Shown here: positions 1 through 8,095 of the stretch, piece by piece | Position numbering within the stretch: the first letter of the stretch is position 1 | Layout of the letters: each line of letters opens with the position of its first letter | Source of the DNA: Micavibrio sp. | GTDB lineage: Bacteria > Pseudomonadota > Alphaproteobacteria > Micavibrionales > Micavibrionaceae | Direction of reading: 5' to 3' | Length of the DNA stretch: 40,642 bases | NCBI GenBank assembly: GCA_012960155.1 | Contig: DUBU01000017.1 | Span: forward strand, 1 to 40,642 | Made by a program: the position numbers and the translations under genes | The notes under the pieces: generated by a model | The model's database searches: none | What the model was told of the DNA's origin: nothing | The model's input: only the letters and a program-made list of their open reading frames with translations

Positions 1-85
1 CAGTCAGTTTTGAGTCGTTGGCATAGGCGGGGGCATTTAAAACTAACGCGCTAATAAATACGGATAAAAGCTGTCTTTTGAACAT
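1..85 (-). CDS. Exported protein, 5' end only (signal peptide)
   Basis: Read on the minus strand, an ATG at 85-83 opens a frame that stays open to the window edge (28 codons). It begins MFKRQLLSVFISALVLNAPA and continues YANDSKLT. This is a textbook Sec signal peptide: basic start, hydrophobic core, and an A-Y-A cleavage site before N23. An AAAGG Shine-Dalgarno-like stretch lies about 8 bases upstream. The mature protein is outside the window, so its function cannot be told. It is divergent from lysK, with about 146 bp between the two starts that must hold both promoters. Confidence 0.6.
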   Translation of the reverse strand, partial: MFKRQLLSVFISALVLNAPAYANDSKLT

Positions 86-231
86 GATGAACCTTTTCGG
101 TTTGATGAAATCCAGATTTTCAACAAGTGTAGGGGAATTCGGTTCCATGCGTAAGTTAAACTAATTTAATTTTCTTGGAATTCCGCGGGTTGTTTGGTAT
201 TTTTGCCCATCATTAAAAGGGGTATAAAACC

Positions 232-1833
232 ATGACTTACGAAATCGATAAAGAAACCGCATTAGACTGTCGCAGCTGGCCTTTCGAGGAAGCCAAGAAG
301 GTATTGGCGCGTATCGGTGGTAAGACCCCTGAGAAAGGTTACGTACTGTTCGAAACTGGCTACGGCCCGTCAGGCCTGCCGCATATCGGTACGTTCGGTG
401 AGGTTTGCCGTACATCAATGGTGCGTCATGCATTTCACCAGCTAAGCGATATTCCAACACGTATGTTCTGTTTCTCGGACGACATGGACGGTTTCCGCAA
501 AGTGCCGACCAACGTTCCTAATCAGGAAATGCTGGCACAGCACCTTGGCAAGCCACTGACAAAAGTGCCTGACCCGTTCGAAAAATTCGAAAGCTTCGCT
601 CACCACAACAACGCGAAATTGAACGAGTTTCTGGACAGCTTCGGCTTCGAATATGAATTCAAATCTTCAACTGATTGCTATACATCAGGCATGTTCGATG
701 ATGCGCTGCTGAAAATGCTGCAGCTGCACGACAAGATTGTTGCCGCCGTTGTGCCTATTTTAGGTGAGGAGCGCGCGTCAACATACAGCCCGTTCCTGCC
801 GATTTCTCCTGCTACAGGCAAAGTCCTGCAAGTGCCGATCCTTGAAACAAATCCTGACGCAGGCACAATCGTTTTCGAAGATGAAGACGGCATCAAAGTC
901 GAAGTCCCTGTAACAGGCGGCGCGGTGAAGGCACAATGGCGTCCTGACTGGGGTATGCGCTGGTACGCGCTGGACGTGGATTACGAAATGGCGGGTGAAG
1001 ATCTGATCTCTTCTGCTGAAATCGCAGGTAAAGTGACGGAAATCCTTGGTGGTAAAAAGCCTGCAGGCTTCCATTACAAACTCTTCCTTGATGAACATAA
1101 CCAGAAGATTTCAAAATCCAAAGGTAACGGTATCACTGTTGAAGAGTGGCTGAACTACGCGCCGAACGAGTCTCTGGCATACTACATGTACCAGCGCCCG
1201 ACATCTGGCAAAAAACTGTATTTCGATGTCATTCCTAAGGCTGTTGATGAATACATCACATTCGCGGATAAACTGCGCACGGGCGAGCTGGAAGGCAAAG
1301 ACGTTTTGAACAATCCTGCGTATTACATCCACGAAGGGGAAGAGCCGCCGCACACACCTGTGTCATTTGCGCTGCTGCTGAACCTGGCCTCTGCGTCAAA
1401 CGCAGGCGATGCGGAAACTATGTGGGGCTTTATTCAGAAATACGCGAAAGACGCGACACCTGAAAACGCACCGTTTCTTGATCACTTGGTAAGCTTTGCA
1501 GTGAAGTACTTCGAAGACTTCGTGAAGCCGACAAAATCCTACCGTATGCCTGATGACCGTGAGCGCGCCGCGCTCGCCGATCTGGCTAACCGTCTGGAGT
1601 CTTTGCCTGCTGATGCCGACCTCGATGCCTTGCAAACAGAAGTGTTTAGCGCAGGCAAAGAAAACGGCTATGAAAAGAGCGAGCTACGTGACTGGTTTAA
1701 AGCAATTTATGAGGTTCTGATCGGTCAGGAGCAAGGGCCTCGCTTCGGCGCGTTTATCGAAATCTACGGTATCGATGAAACCATCGCCCTGATCCGCGAC
1801 GCGCTCGAAGGTAAATTCGCAAAAGCGGCCTAG
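232..1833 (+). CDS. lysK: Lysyl-tRNA synthetase, class I
   Basis: This cytoplasmic enzyme charges tRNA-Lys with lysine. It is 533 aa, normal for class I LysRS, the archaeal-type enzyme that replaces class II LysRS in many alphaproteobacteria. The class I signature HIGH appears as HIGT at residues 51-54 after GPSGLP, and KMSKS as KISKS at 292-296 followed by KGNG. The region after about residue 350 is helical, as expected for the anticodon-binding part. The ATG is preceded by AAAAGGGG about 10 bases upstream, so the start is well supported. It stands alone: the next gene is convergent and the upstream gene divergent. The family assignment is firm because both catalytic signatures and the length fit. 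Confidence 0.96.
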   Translation: MTYEIDKETALDCRSWPFEEAKKVLARIGGKTPEKGYVLFETGYGPSGLPHIGTFGEVCRTSMVRHAFHQLSDIPTRMFCFSDDMDGFRKVPTNVPNQEMLAQHLGKPLTKVPDPFEKFESFAHHNNAKLNEFLDSFGFEYEFKSSTDCYTSGMFDDALLKMLQLHDKIVAAVVPILGEERASTYSPFLPISPATGKVLQVPILETNPDAGTIVFEDEDGIKVEVPVTGGAVKAQWRPDWGMRWYALDVDYEMAGEDLISSAEIAGKVTEILGGKKPAGFHYKLFLDEHNQKISKSKGNGITVEEWLNYAPNESLAYYMYQRPTSGKKLYFDVIPKAVDEYITFADKLRTGELEGKDVLNNPAYYIHEGEEPPHTPVSFALLLNLASASNAGDAETMWGFIQKYAKDATPENAPFLDHLVSFAVKYFEDFVKPTKSYRMPDDRERAALADLANRLESLPADADLDALQTEVFSAGKENGYEKSELRDWFKAIYEVLIGQEQGPRFGAFIEIYGIDETIALIRDALEGKFAKAA

Positions 1834-1850
1834 TTAGTATTCTGCTGAAG

Positions 1851-2141
1851 TTATAAATTCGGCCCTGATGGGGGCGACGGTGGTGGAGTGTCTTGTGATC
1901 CAAGCGCTTTTTCCGCTACATTATGCAGCATCCCGCGCACGGCTGCGACGCCCATGCCCAATGTGCCAACAGCTGTAGACAGGCCGCCGCCGAATTTGGC
2001 GGCTTGTGCAAACACGTTGGGATCATAGGATGACCAAATCGCGCCGACTGCTAGTAACGGCACGGAAACAGCAAGTACCCGCAGATTATTCTGCGCGATT
2101 TCTGTGGCACGTTCGCCGAATGTATCCCGAAGGTTTTTCAT
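1851..2141 (-). CDS. Small membrane protein, unknown
   Basis: A 96-residue protein that I do not recognise. Residues 1-20 are polar or amphipathic. A hydrophobic segment at about 21-38 (LRVLAVSVPLLAVGAIW) and a glycine/alanine-rich segment at about 48-70 suggest two membrane passes. The tail is proline-rich (PPPSPPSG). The ATG follows TTAGGGA at good spacing. It ends 17 bases from the convergent lysK stop, and there is no clear terminator hairpin between them. It lies downstream of the nitroreductase on the same strand with a 39 bp gap, so the two may be co-transcribed. Confidence 0.6.
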   Translation of the reverse strand: MKNLRDTFGERATEIAQNNLRVLAVSVPLLAVGAIWSSYDPNVFAQAAKFGGGLSTAVGTLGMGVAAVRGMLHNVAEKALGSQDTPPPSPPSGPNL

Positions 2142-2180
2142 TCCCTAACAATAAACGCAAATGTTTAAAAAATGGGTAAG

Positions 2181-2858
2181 TTATCTTCCCCAAAATTTGA
2201 TCTTCTCGGGCGGAAAGTCGAAGCCATCTTTATCATACTCATCGCCCTTATTCAGGGCAGCATCGGGCGACCAGTGCGTCACGATTTTGGACAGGTCGGG
2301 GCGGTCACGTTCTTCCATCTCGCCCTCGGGCGTACCGATATAGATAAAGCCTGCCACATGATCGCGCTCATCAAGGCCGATCGCCGTGCGGAACGCATCA
2401 TTATATGTGTACCATTCCGTCAGCCAGTTCGTGGCATAACCTAGTGCATTGGCGGCAAGGCAAAGGTTCTGGCACGCCGCGCCTGCAGACAGCATCTGTT
2501 CCCATTGCGGGTTCTTGCCTTTGCGCATACGGCTGATAACCCCGATCACCATCGGTGCGCGGGTAAAGCGCTCGGCTTCCAGCTCCAGCTTGGCAGGGGC
2601 GGCGTCAGGCTCTTCGGTTAGCCATGCCTGTTTAAGCGCATCACCAAGCTGCGTGCGGGCATCGCCCTCGAACACCACGAAATACCATGGAAACATCTTA
2701 CCGTGATCAGGCACGCGGCTTGCGGCTTTCAAGATAAGCTCCAGCTCCTCTGCGTTTGGGGCGGGGGCGACCATCTGCTTGACCTTCATGCTGCGGCGTT
2801 TCAGGAGGTAGTCGATAACGTCATCGCTGCGTTTGCCGGAATAAAGTGGGGCGTTCAT
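2181..2858 (-). CDS. Nitroreductase family protein (YdjA-like)
   Basis: A predicted cytoplasmic FMN-dependent NAD(P)H oxidoreductase of 225 aa. The N-terminal RRSMKVKQMVAP and the following ASRVPDHGKMFPWYFVVFEG match the FMN-binding layout of the small YdjA-type nitroreductases (RRS..., then APDH...PW.F.V..G). The middle has the usual AGAACQNLCLAANALGYATNW helix, and the end has GFIYIGTPEG with acidic and proline residues. The ATG follows CAGGAGAGACC, a strong ribosome binding site. The natural substrate cannot be told from sequence; members of this family reduce nitro compounds or enones in vitro. It is divergent from the response regulator gene. Confidence 0.88.
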   Translation of the reverse strand: MNAPLYSGKRSDDVIDYLLKRRSMKVKQMVAPAPNAEELELILKAASRVPDHGKMFPWYFVVFEGDARTQLGDALKQAWLTEEPDAAPAKLELEAERFTRAPMVIGVISRMRKGKNPQWEQMLSAGAACQNLCLAANALGYATNWLTEWYTYNDAFRTAIGLDERDHVAGFIYIGTPEGEMEERDRPDLSKIVTHWSPDAALNKGDEYDKDGFDFPPEKIKFWGR

Positions 2859-2987
2859 TGGTCTCTCCTGATGTGAGGCTTTTTAAGAAAATAAGCTTAA
2901 AAAGCAAATTAAAGCATTGATATAAAACAGAAATTATTAACTGTATGCGCGATATAATGGCTTTATACGGTTAGAGGTACGCTATAC

Positions 2988-3452
2988 ATGAAAATATTAC
3001 TTATCGAAGATAATAAGGCCGAAGCCCACATTTTCAAGCACGCCATTGAAAAAATAATGGATGACTCTGTAAGTGTGGAGATCTGCGAGACCTTTTCTCA
3101 AGGGTTTGAATTCCTTGAGAAAAACCTCAACCAATTGATGGTTGTTTTCGTGGACCTAGGCTTGCCCGACGCCGAAAGCTGGCGGGATATCAGCGCGATG
3201 CTGCAGCCCTATGCCGGCAAAGTGCCGATAATCGTCGTCTCAGGTAATGAAGACGGTGACATCGCACGCGAATTGCTCAAGAGCGGTTTTGAAGACTACA
3301 TTGTGAAAGGCGGGAAAAAGCGCAAGCTTGAAACCCTGCGCGAAACAGTTGATTTCGCGATATGCCGTCATCAGGCCACAAAACGCCTGGTGGATAATGT
3401 AGATCAGGACGCCCAGTGCATTCGCTGGCTGTCGGGTGGTTATTCAGTCTAA
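2988..3452 (+). CDS. Stand-alone response regulator receiver protein
   Basis: A 154-aa single-domain CheY-like protein. The acidic pocket is E7-D8, the likely phospho-acceptor is D56 (VVFVDLGLPD), the switch serine is S85 (IIVVSGNED) and the conserved lysine is K107 (YIVKGG). After the receiver domain (about 1-122) there is only a short polar tail, with no DNA-binding or enzymatic output domain, so it probably works by protein contact or in a phosphorelay. No histidine kinase lies next to it. The ATG is preceded by TTAGAGGT about 8 bases upstream. The receiver assignment is firm; the partner is unknown. Confidence 0.88.
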   Translation: MKILLIEDNKAEAHIFKHAIEKIMDDSVSVEICETFSQGFEFLEKNLNQLMVVFVDLGLPDAESWRDISAMLQPYAGKVPIIVVSGNEDGDIARELLKSGFEDYIVKGGKKRKLETLRETVDFAICRHQATKRLVDNVDQDAQCIRWLSGGYSV

Positions 3453-3497
3453 CAGACATACATTGACAATCTTAGGGCAGGGCGGTAGTTCTGCCCT

Positions 3498-3839
3498 ATG
3501 AGTCCTGCGTCAACACAGACAACTGCCGTTACCAAACAGATCGAAGTGATAGAATTCCTGTCGCGTGAATTAGCTATGGATAAAAGTAAAATTTGGCCGT
3601 CCTCGCGCCTGCGTCAGGATTTGCGGGTGGATGGGGCCGATGCCATGCAGCTGATCGAGGCGTTTTCCGTGGCTTTCGAGGTTGATACAGATGATTTTCG
3701 CTTCACGGATTACTTCGGCGAGAAGCCCCAGCCGCAATGGGTCGCCTATATGCTCTGGATCTTCGGAAACGGGCAGCCGCTCAAGACTTTGACCGTACAA
3801 AACCTCATCCACGCAGCACTCCTGAAAAAGCTGTTATGA
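3498..3839 (+). CDS. DUF1493-type acyl-carrier-like protein
   Basis: A 113-aa protein resembling the DUF1493 family, which has an acyl-carrier-protein-like fold. The core is SRLRQDLRVDGADAMQLIE, then an acidic VDTDDFRFTDYFGEKP segment. In true carrier proteins the equivalent loop is DSL, with the serine carrying phosphopantetheine. Here the loop is DGADA, so no attachment serine is seen and it is unlikely to be a working acyl carrier. The start is uncertain: the GGGCAGGG stretch lies about 15 bases upstream of the ATG, farther than usual. It follows the response regulator by 45 bp and could be in the same transcript. Confidence 0.65.
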   Translation: MSPASTQTTAVTKQIEVIEFLSRELAMDKSKIWPSSRLRQDLRVDGADAMQLIEAFSVAFEVDTDDFRFTDYFGEKPQPQWVAYMLWIFGNGQPLKTLTVQNLIHAALLKKLL

Positions 3840-3902
3840 CAAATTTGACATATTCTTAATAATCAGTTAAATTAAGCACTCAATCAAAGTGTGGAGCGTA
3901 TT

Positions 3903-4370
3903 TTGAAAGCTGAAGAGCAAAAACAGCGTATTGAACAGGATAATCAGAAAGCTGCTGATACCGTAGTCAATTTCCCGCGTGACCGTGCCGACGAGCAGGC
4001 CGCCGATCAAGACAAGCTTCACAACTCACTGGGTTTTCTGTTTCCACAGAACAAAATCATGACATCAGGCCTTCCTATGGCATTCAATGCCGATAAAGGT
4101 GCGCAGATGGTGCAAATGGCGGCGGTAAAACGCGGCGATGACGTTGCCGATGTGTTCGTGATGGTTTGCGTGGCAGACAGCACACAGAGCAAAGGCTACC
4201 GCGAGCGCGTCATTCCGATGAACGGTTTCCGCCCCGAAGCAGCCGAAGCCTACATCCAGCGCATGGCGATGATGGAAGAGGGCGTTGAGATCCCTCACAA
4301 AGTTGCCACAGCCGATGACCGCATGGCTGCCCTTGAACTGCGCGCTATTTTGCTGACAACGCTGAACTAA
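3903..4370 (+). CDS. Hypothetical cytoplasmic protein
   Basis: An unrecognised protein of about 155 aa. The first 45 residues are strongly charged and helical (KAEEQKQRIEQDNQKAAD, probably a short coiled coil); the rest is a compact mixed domain with several methionines and no cysteine pairs. Two starts are possible. GTG at 3891 has no ribosome binding site. TTG at 3903 has TGGAG ending six bases upstream, formed from that same GTGGAG, and I prefer it. There is no signal peptide or membrane segment. It sits between the DUF1493 protein and another small unknown protein on the same strand. Confidence 0.6.
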   Translation: MKAEEQKQRIEQDNQKAADTVVNFPRDRADEQAADQDKLHNSLGFLFPQNKIMTSGLPMAFNADKGAQMVQMAAVKRGDDVADVFVMVCVADSTQSKGYRERVIPMNGFRPEAAEAYIQRMAMMEEGVEIPHKVATADDRMAALELRAILLTTLN

Positions 4371-4435
4371 AACTTGCAATTTTCCGCTAAATATTATACA
4401 TAACGTTAGATTTCAAATTTAACGGAGTAATCGTA

Positions 4436-4798
4436 ATGGGTCTTAGCAACGGAACAGCCGGCCTCGCAGGCGGCACACTGACAGCCATCGCAACATATGC
4501 ATTCGGTAATGACATGACATTCGCAGGCGAAACAGCCCGCTTGGCAGCATGCGGCGGTGTTGGCGTTTTATCAGGGTTCTTTTCCTATGTTGCCTCCCGC
4601 GTCGGTCAGGACATCTTCGGTGATCACGGCGCAGCGGCAGGCACATTGGCATTGCTGATGGCAGGCGGCGCAGCCTATGGCGGATACGAAGGCGGCCAGA
4701 TCGTTGCCGACCGTGTCTTGCGCGAATACGTTCTGCGCTACGGCGATGCGACACCGGTGATCGAGCAGGGCGCAGCCCCCGCATACCAAATCGCCTAA
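4436..4798 (+). CDS. Small glycine/alanine-rich membrane protein, unknown
   Basis: A 120-aa protein rich in Gly and Ala. Three weakly hydrophobic stretches (about residues 5-23, 33-52 and 64-83) have small-residue spacing (GTAGLAGGTL, GGVGVLSG, GGAAYGGYEGG) typical of tightly packed membrane helices. The last 30 residues are soluble. The ATG is preceded by AACGGAG about 7 bases upstream, which supports the start. I do not recognise a family. It is followed after 36 bp by uvrB on the same strand. Confidence 0.6.
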   Translation: MGLSNGTAGLAGGTLTAIATYAFGNDMTFAGETARLAACGGVGVLSGFFSYVASRVGQDIFGDHGAAAGTLALLMAGGAAYGGYEGGQIVADRVLREYVLRYGDATPVIEQGAAPAYQIA

Positions 4799-4820
4799 AA
4801 CCCCTTTGGATTTGCTGGTT

Positions 4821-4843
4821 CATGCCCTATATATATGGGCATG
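4821..4843. promoter_or_regulatory. Inverted repeat across the uvrB start codon
   Basis: CATGCCC at 4821-4827 and GGGCATG at 4837-4843 are perfect inverted arms around a nine-base TATATATAT spacer. The right arm contains the first two possible uvrB ATG codons (4835 and 4841). This could be an operator, or an mRNA hairpin hiding the start. It is not the direct-repeat GTTC-N7-GTTC form known for alphaproteobacterial LexA boxes. Confidence 0.4.
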
Positions 4844-6898
4844 AGCAAGCCCGAACCCAAACAGATGGAAACCTCCGAAATGGACCTGAGCAAACCGTTC
4901 AGGGTCAATTCCGATTTCAAGCCAAGCGGCGACCAGCCCAAAGCCATCAAAACCCTGTGCGAAGGCCTTCAAGACGGTCTGGCCGATCAAACGCTCCTCG
5001 GTGTCACAGGCTCGGGCAAGACCTTCACCATGGCGCATATCATCGCCGAAATGCAGCGCCCCGCGATCATCATGGCACCGAACAAAACGCTGGCCGCGCA
5101 GCTCTATGGGGAGTTCAAATCCTTCTTCCCCGATAACGCCGTTGAGTATTTCGTCTCGTACTACGATTATTACCAGCCCGAAGCCTACGTCCCGCGCTCC
5201 GATACCTTCATCGAAAAGGATAGCAGCATTAACGAACAAATCGACCGTATGCGCCACGCCGCCACGCGGGCGCTGTTCGAACGCAAAGACTGTATTATCG
5301 TCGCCTCTGTCTCCTCGATCTACGGTCTCGGCTCCAAAGAAGATTACCAAGCCATGGCCTTTGATATTCGCAAAGGTGACCGCATGGACCGCAACGATTT
5401 GATCGCGCGCCTTGTCCAGCTGCAATACAACAGAAACGACATCGCGTTCGAGCGCGGCACATTCCGCGTACGCGGCGATACGGTCGAGCTATTCCCGTCC
5501 CACATGGAAGACTCCGCATGGCGCTTTTCGTTTTTCGGGGATGAGGTCGAAGCCGTCATCGAATTCGACGCCCTGACAGGCCAGAAAGTCGCCAAGCTTG
5601 ACGCCGTGCGCATCTACGCCAACTCGCACTACATCACCCCGGGGCCGACCCTGAAACAAGCCATCGAAGGCATCAAGGCCGAGATGAAAGACCGCGTCGA
5701 CTGGTTCGTCAAAAACAATAAACTGCTGGAAGCCCAAAGGCTGGAACAGCGCACACAATTCGATCTTGAAATGATACAAGCCCAAGGCTTCTGCAGCGGT
5801 ATCGAAAACTATTCCCGCTATCTGACAGGCCGCCCCGCAGGCGCGCCGCCCCCGACATTGATCGAATACATGCCCGATGACGCCATCATGTTTCTGGACG
5901 AAAGCCACGTCATGGTGCCGCAATTGCGCGCCATGTATAACGGCGATCAAAAGCGTAAAGGCGTGCTGTCCGAATACGGCTTCCGCCTGCCGAGCGCACT
6001 GGATAACCGCCCCCTGAAATTCGAGGAATGGAACGACTTCCGCCCGCAAACCATCTACGTGTCCGCCACGCCCGCCGAATGGGAACTGGAACAATCAGGC
6101 GGCATCAGCGCCGAACAAATCGTTCGCCCGACAGGCCTGATCGACCCGCCCGTTGAAATCCGACCGACCACCCATCAAGTCGACGATTTGATGAATGAAT
6201 GCCGCAAGGTCAAAGAAGCAGGGGGCAGGGTGCTGGTCACCACGCTGACCAAAAAAATGGCAGAGGCGCTGACAGAATACCTGCTCGAAAACGGGCTGAA
6301 GGTGAACTATATGCACTCCGACGTGGATACGCTGGAACGCATCGAAATCATTCGCGATTTGCGTCTGGGCGAATATGACGTGCTGGTCGGTATCAACCTG
6401 CTGCGGGAGGGGCTGGATATTCCCGAATGTATGTTGGTCGCCATTCTGGATGCGGATAAAGAAGGCTACTTGCGCTCCCGCACTTCACTCATTCAGACCA
6501 TCGGCCGCGCCGCCCGTAACGTCGATGGCCGCGTGATCCTGTACGCCGACCGCGAAACAGGCAGCATGCAAGCCGCACTCGAAGAAACATCCCGCCGCCG
6601 CGAACGCCAGATCGAATACAACAAAGCCAACGGCATCACCCCCGAAAGCGTCAAAAAGAATATCGGCGATGCCATGCAAAGCGCCTACGAACGCGCCGAC
6701 CACCTAACCGTCCCCAAAGTCAAAGGCCTATCCGACCAAGAACAAGCCGCATTAGAGACCCCCGCAGGCATGCGCAAATACATCGAAAAACAACAAAAGA
6801 AAATGCTAAAAGCCGCCGAGAATTTAGAGTTCGAAGAAGCCGCAAGATTGCGTGATGAAATCCGAAGACTTGAGCAAGCAGAGCTGGGTTTAAAATAA
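4835..6898 (+). CDS. uvrB: UvrABC excinuclease subunit B
   Basis: UvrB is the damage-verifying helicase-like subunit of nucleotide excision repair, loading with UvrA and handing DNA to UvrC. At 687 aa the length is normal. Walker A GVTGSGKT is at residues 56-63, followed by the beta-hairpin region ([12 protein letters not shown]), FLDESH as the DEAD-type box, [21 protein letters not shown] and the arginine motif TIGRAARN. The C-terminal UVR domain (about 645-680) ends [11 protein letters not shown]. Several in-frame ATGs exist (4835, 4841, 4862, 4880), none with a clear ribosome binding site, so the exact start is open; conservation begins at [10 protein letters not shown] second copy of the 3' end lies just downstream. 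Confidence 0.97.
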   Translation: MGMSKPEPKQMETSEMDLSKPFRVNSDFKPSGDQPKAIKTLCEGLQDGLADQTLLGVTGSGKTFTMAHIIAEMQRPAIIMAPNKTLAAQLYGEFKSFFPDNAVEYFVSYYDYYQPEAYVPRSDTFIEKDSSINEQIDRMRHAATRALFERKDCIIVASVSSIYGLGSKEDYQAMAFDIRKGDRMDRNDLIARLVQLQYNRNDIAFERGTFRVRGDTVELFPSHMEDSAWRFSFFGDEVEAVIEFDALTGQKVAKLDAVRIYANSHYITPGPTLKQAIEGIKAEMKDRVDWFVKNNKLLEAQRLEQRTQFDLEMIQAQGFCSGIENYSRYLTGRPAGAPPPTLIEYMPDDAIMFLDESHVMVPQLRAMYNGDQKRKGVLSEYGFRLPSALDNRPLKFEEWNDFRPQTIYVSATPAEWELEQSGGISAEQIVRPTGLIDPPVEIRPTTHQVDDLMNECRKVKEAGGRVLVTTLTKKMAEALTEYLLENGLKVNYMHSDVDTLERIEIIRDLRLGEYDVLVGINLLREGLDIPECMLVAILDADKEGYLRSRTSLIQTIGRAARNVDGRVILYADRETGSMQAALEETSRRRERQIEYNKANGITPESVKKNIGDAMQSAYERADHLTVPKVKGLSDQEQAALETPAGMRKYIEKQQKKMLKAAENLEFEEAARLRDEIRRLEQAELGLK

Positions 6899-6908
6899 CG
6901 ATCACTTA

Positions 6909-6925
6909 TCTCCCGAAGGGGGAGA
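6909..6925 (+). repeat. Short hairpin after uvrB
   Basis: TCTCCC (6909-6914) and GGGAGA (6920-6925) form a six-base-pair stem with a five-base loop, 10 bp after the uvrB stop. No run of T follows, so it is a poor intrinsic terminator. Its right arm runs into the copied uvrB tail, so it may mark a recombination junction. Confidence 0.35.
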
Positions 6926-6989
6926 AGAAGCCGCTAAACTTCGCGACGAAATCAAACGTCTGGAACAGGCTGAGTTGGGTTTTGCGTGA
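6921..6989 (+). pseudogene. Remnant copy of the uvrB 3' end
   Basis: In a frame shifted from uvrB, codons 6924-6986 read [20 protein letters not shown] then A, ending in TGA at 6987-6989. The genuine uvrB tail just upstream reads [19 protein letters not shown] then LK. The two agree at 17 of 21 residues, but only 7 of 21 codons are identical, so this is not a recent duplication. There is no start codon or ribosome binding site. The likeliest reading is the left-over tail of an older uvrB allele after the gene or its 3' part was replaced by a diverged homologue. Confidence 0.7.
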
Positions 6990-7056
6990 ATGTTATTGTT
7001 AGAACAACGCGACAAGACAATTGATTTCTATACGCCATTGTATTGCTGGATGCTAA

Positions 7057-7081
7057 AAAGCCATCCTTATGGGATGGCTTT
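7057..7081 (-). terminator. Terminator of the lipoprotein operon
   Basis: AAAGCCATCC (7057-7066) and GGATGGCTTT (7072-7081) form a ten-base-pair stem with a five-base loop. Read on the minus strand it runs into TTTTTAG, so it suits the minus-strand lipoprotein genes whose last stop is at 7108. It could also weakly end plus-strand transcription coming from uvrB. Confidence 0.75.
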
Positions 7082-7107
7082 AAAATTATAAGTTAAGTTG
7101 AATGTGC

Positions 7108-7533
7108 TTAATCTACTTCATGCGCTGTTAAAAACATTGCCTTTTCTAGAGCAACAAAAAATTGCTGGTAGGGCATGGGATCTTCTACAGGCGTTACGTT
7201 GTAAGTAGCGTTGGCTCGCACTAGAGTTTGTGTTTTTCCTCTAGGTCTTACAGTCACTGTCATTCTTAGCTGATAACCGTCTAATTTTGTGCCACTGACT
7301 GTACCTAATTCGTCATCAGCTTTGTCGATTACAAAACCTAAGTCTTGCAATGTGGCTATAACGGTTCGAAGAGTTTTCGTTCTGTTCGTAGTATCAAATG
7401 CTCGTGTTTGAATTTGTCGCAAAGCTACTTGAGAATCGCTTGTTTCCATTACTTGGTTCATGGAGTTTGTTTGACAGCCTGTAAGTATTAGCAGGGGCAT
7501 CAAAGCTAAAAATATATACTTTCTAAATTTCAT
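7108..7533 (-). CDS. Lipoprotein, tandem paralogue A
   Basis: A 141-aa predicted lipoprotein: basic start (MKFRK), hydrophobic core, lipobox LTGC with the acylated cysteine at C20. The mature part carries LRQIQTRAFDTTN (about 38-50), then LQDLGFVIDKADDELGTVSGTK, and ends FFVALEKAMFLTAHEVD. The same blocks occur in the gene immediately upstream, so the two are tandem paralogues. This copy lacks the alanine/glycine-rich insert of its partner. I know no named function; the small alpha/beta layout resembles periplasmic envelope-assembly domains. It is the last gene of a three-lipoprotein operon and is followed by a hairpin terminator. Confidence 0.75.
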   Translation of the reverse strand: MKFRKYIFLALMPLLILTGCQTNSMNQVMETSDSQVALRQIQTRAFDTTNRTKTLRTVIATLQDLGFVIDKADDELGTVSGTKLDGYQLRMTVTVRPRGKTQTLVRANATYNVTPVEDPMPYQQFFVALEKAMFLTAHEVD

Positions 7534-7548
7534 GATTAGTTCCTGTTT

Positions 7549-8073
7549 TTAAATTTCGTGGGCATCTAAAAATACTGCTTTAGACAGTTTTTCGAAGAAT
7601 TCTTGATAAATTTCTGGCTGCTCAATACTTTGAGTTTTTGAAACTTGACCGTAACTATTCCAGACAATTCTCTGGAAAGTAACACGTAAGTTTGTGCCTT
7701 TTTTGGTCTTGTTCGTAATTAGAGAGGCTCTGATTTTTTGATTTTTATCAATGGCCATTGCGCCGCCACCAAGCGCTGCAACTAAGACGGCCGCCGCTAC
7801 TTGACCTGCTTCTGTAGCGTCTCGATCTTTAGAGCCCACAATAACGCCTAGAGCTGTTTCTGATTCATCAATGCTGTAGCCTAAATCTTGAAGAACACTA
7901 GCGCCTGCTGTAAGAAGTTTTTTTTCATTAGACGTATCAAAAGATCTGGTCTGAAGTTGTCTGAGTTCCATGCTCTCAGGGCTAAGTTGCAGTGCGCTTT
8001 TAGGAATAGTCTGGTTACATCCCGCCATCATTGGCAGAATAGCTAAAACTAGAATAATTTTTGAAAGTCTCAT
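7549..8073 (-). CDS. Lipoprotein, tandem paralogue B
   Basis: The start is set at the ATG giving MRLSKIILVLAILPMMAGC, a lipoprotein signal with C19 as the acylation site; GAGGT lies about ten bases upstream of this ATG. A longer reading frame to 8148 exists but would spoil the signal peptide. The product is 174 aa. LRQLQTRSFDTSN (about 38-49), LQDLGYSIDESETALGVIVGSK and the C-terminal EFFEKLSKAVFLDAHEI match the downstream gene, which makes it a paralogue. It has an extra AAAVLVAALGGGAMA stretch that could insert into or pack against a membrane. Function unknown. The gap to the next gene is 15 bp. Confidence 0.75.
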   Translation of the reverse strand: MRLSKIILVLAILPMMAGCNQTIPKSALQLSPESMELRQLQTRSFDTSNEKKLLTAGASVLQDLGYSIDESETALGVIVGSKDRDATEAGQVAAAVLVAALGGGAMAIDKNQKIRASLITNKTKKGTNLRVTFQRIVWNSYGQVSKTQSIEQPEIYQEFFEKLSKAVFLDAHEI

Positions 8074-8095
8074 TTCTTTTAATACCTCACTATTA

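Noticed and set aside
161-460. Minus-strand open frame of 99 codons overlapping the lysK start
   Set aside because: It is the antisense shadow of lysK, has no ribosome binding site and its product has no protein-like pattern.
4811-4843. LexA/SOS box before uvrB
   Set aside because: The alphaproteobacterial pattern GTTC-N7-GTTC is not present; only one GTTC is found near 4818.
5489-6094. 201-codon minus-strand frame inside uvrB, and a similar one at 4820-5425
   Set aside because: Both lie wholly within the well-conserved uvrB coding region and are antisense shadows.
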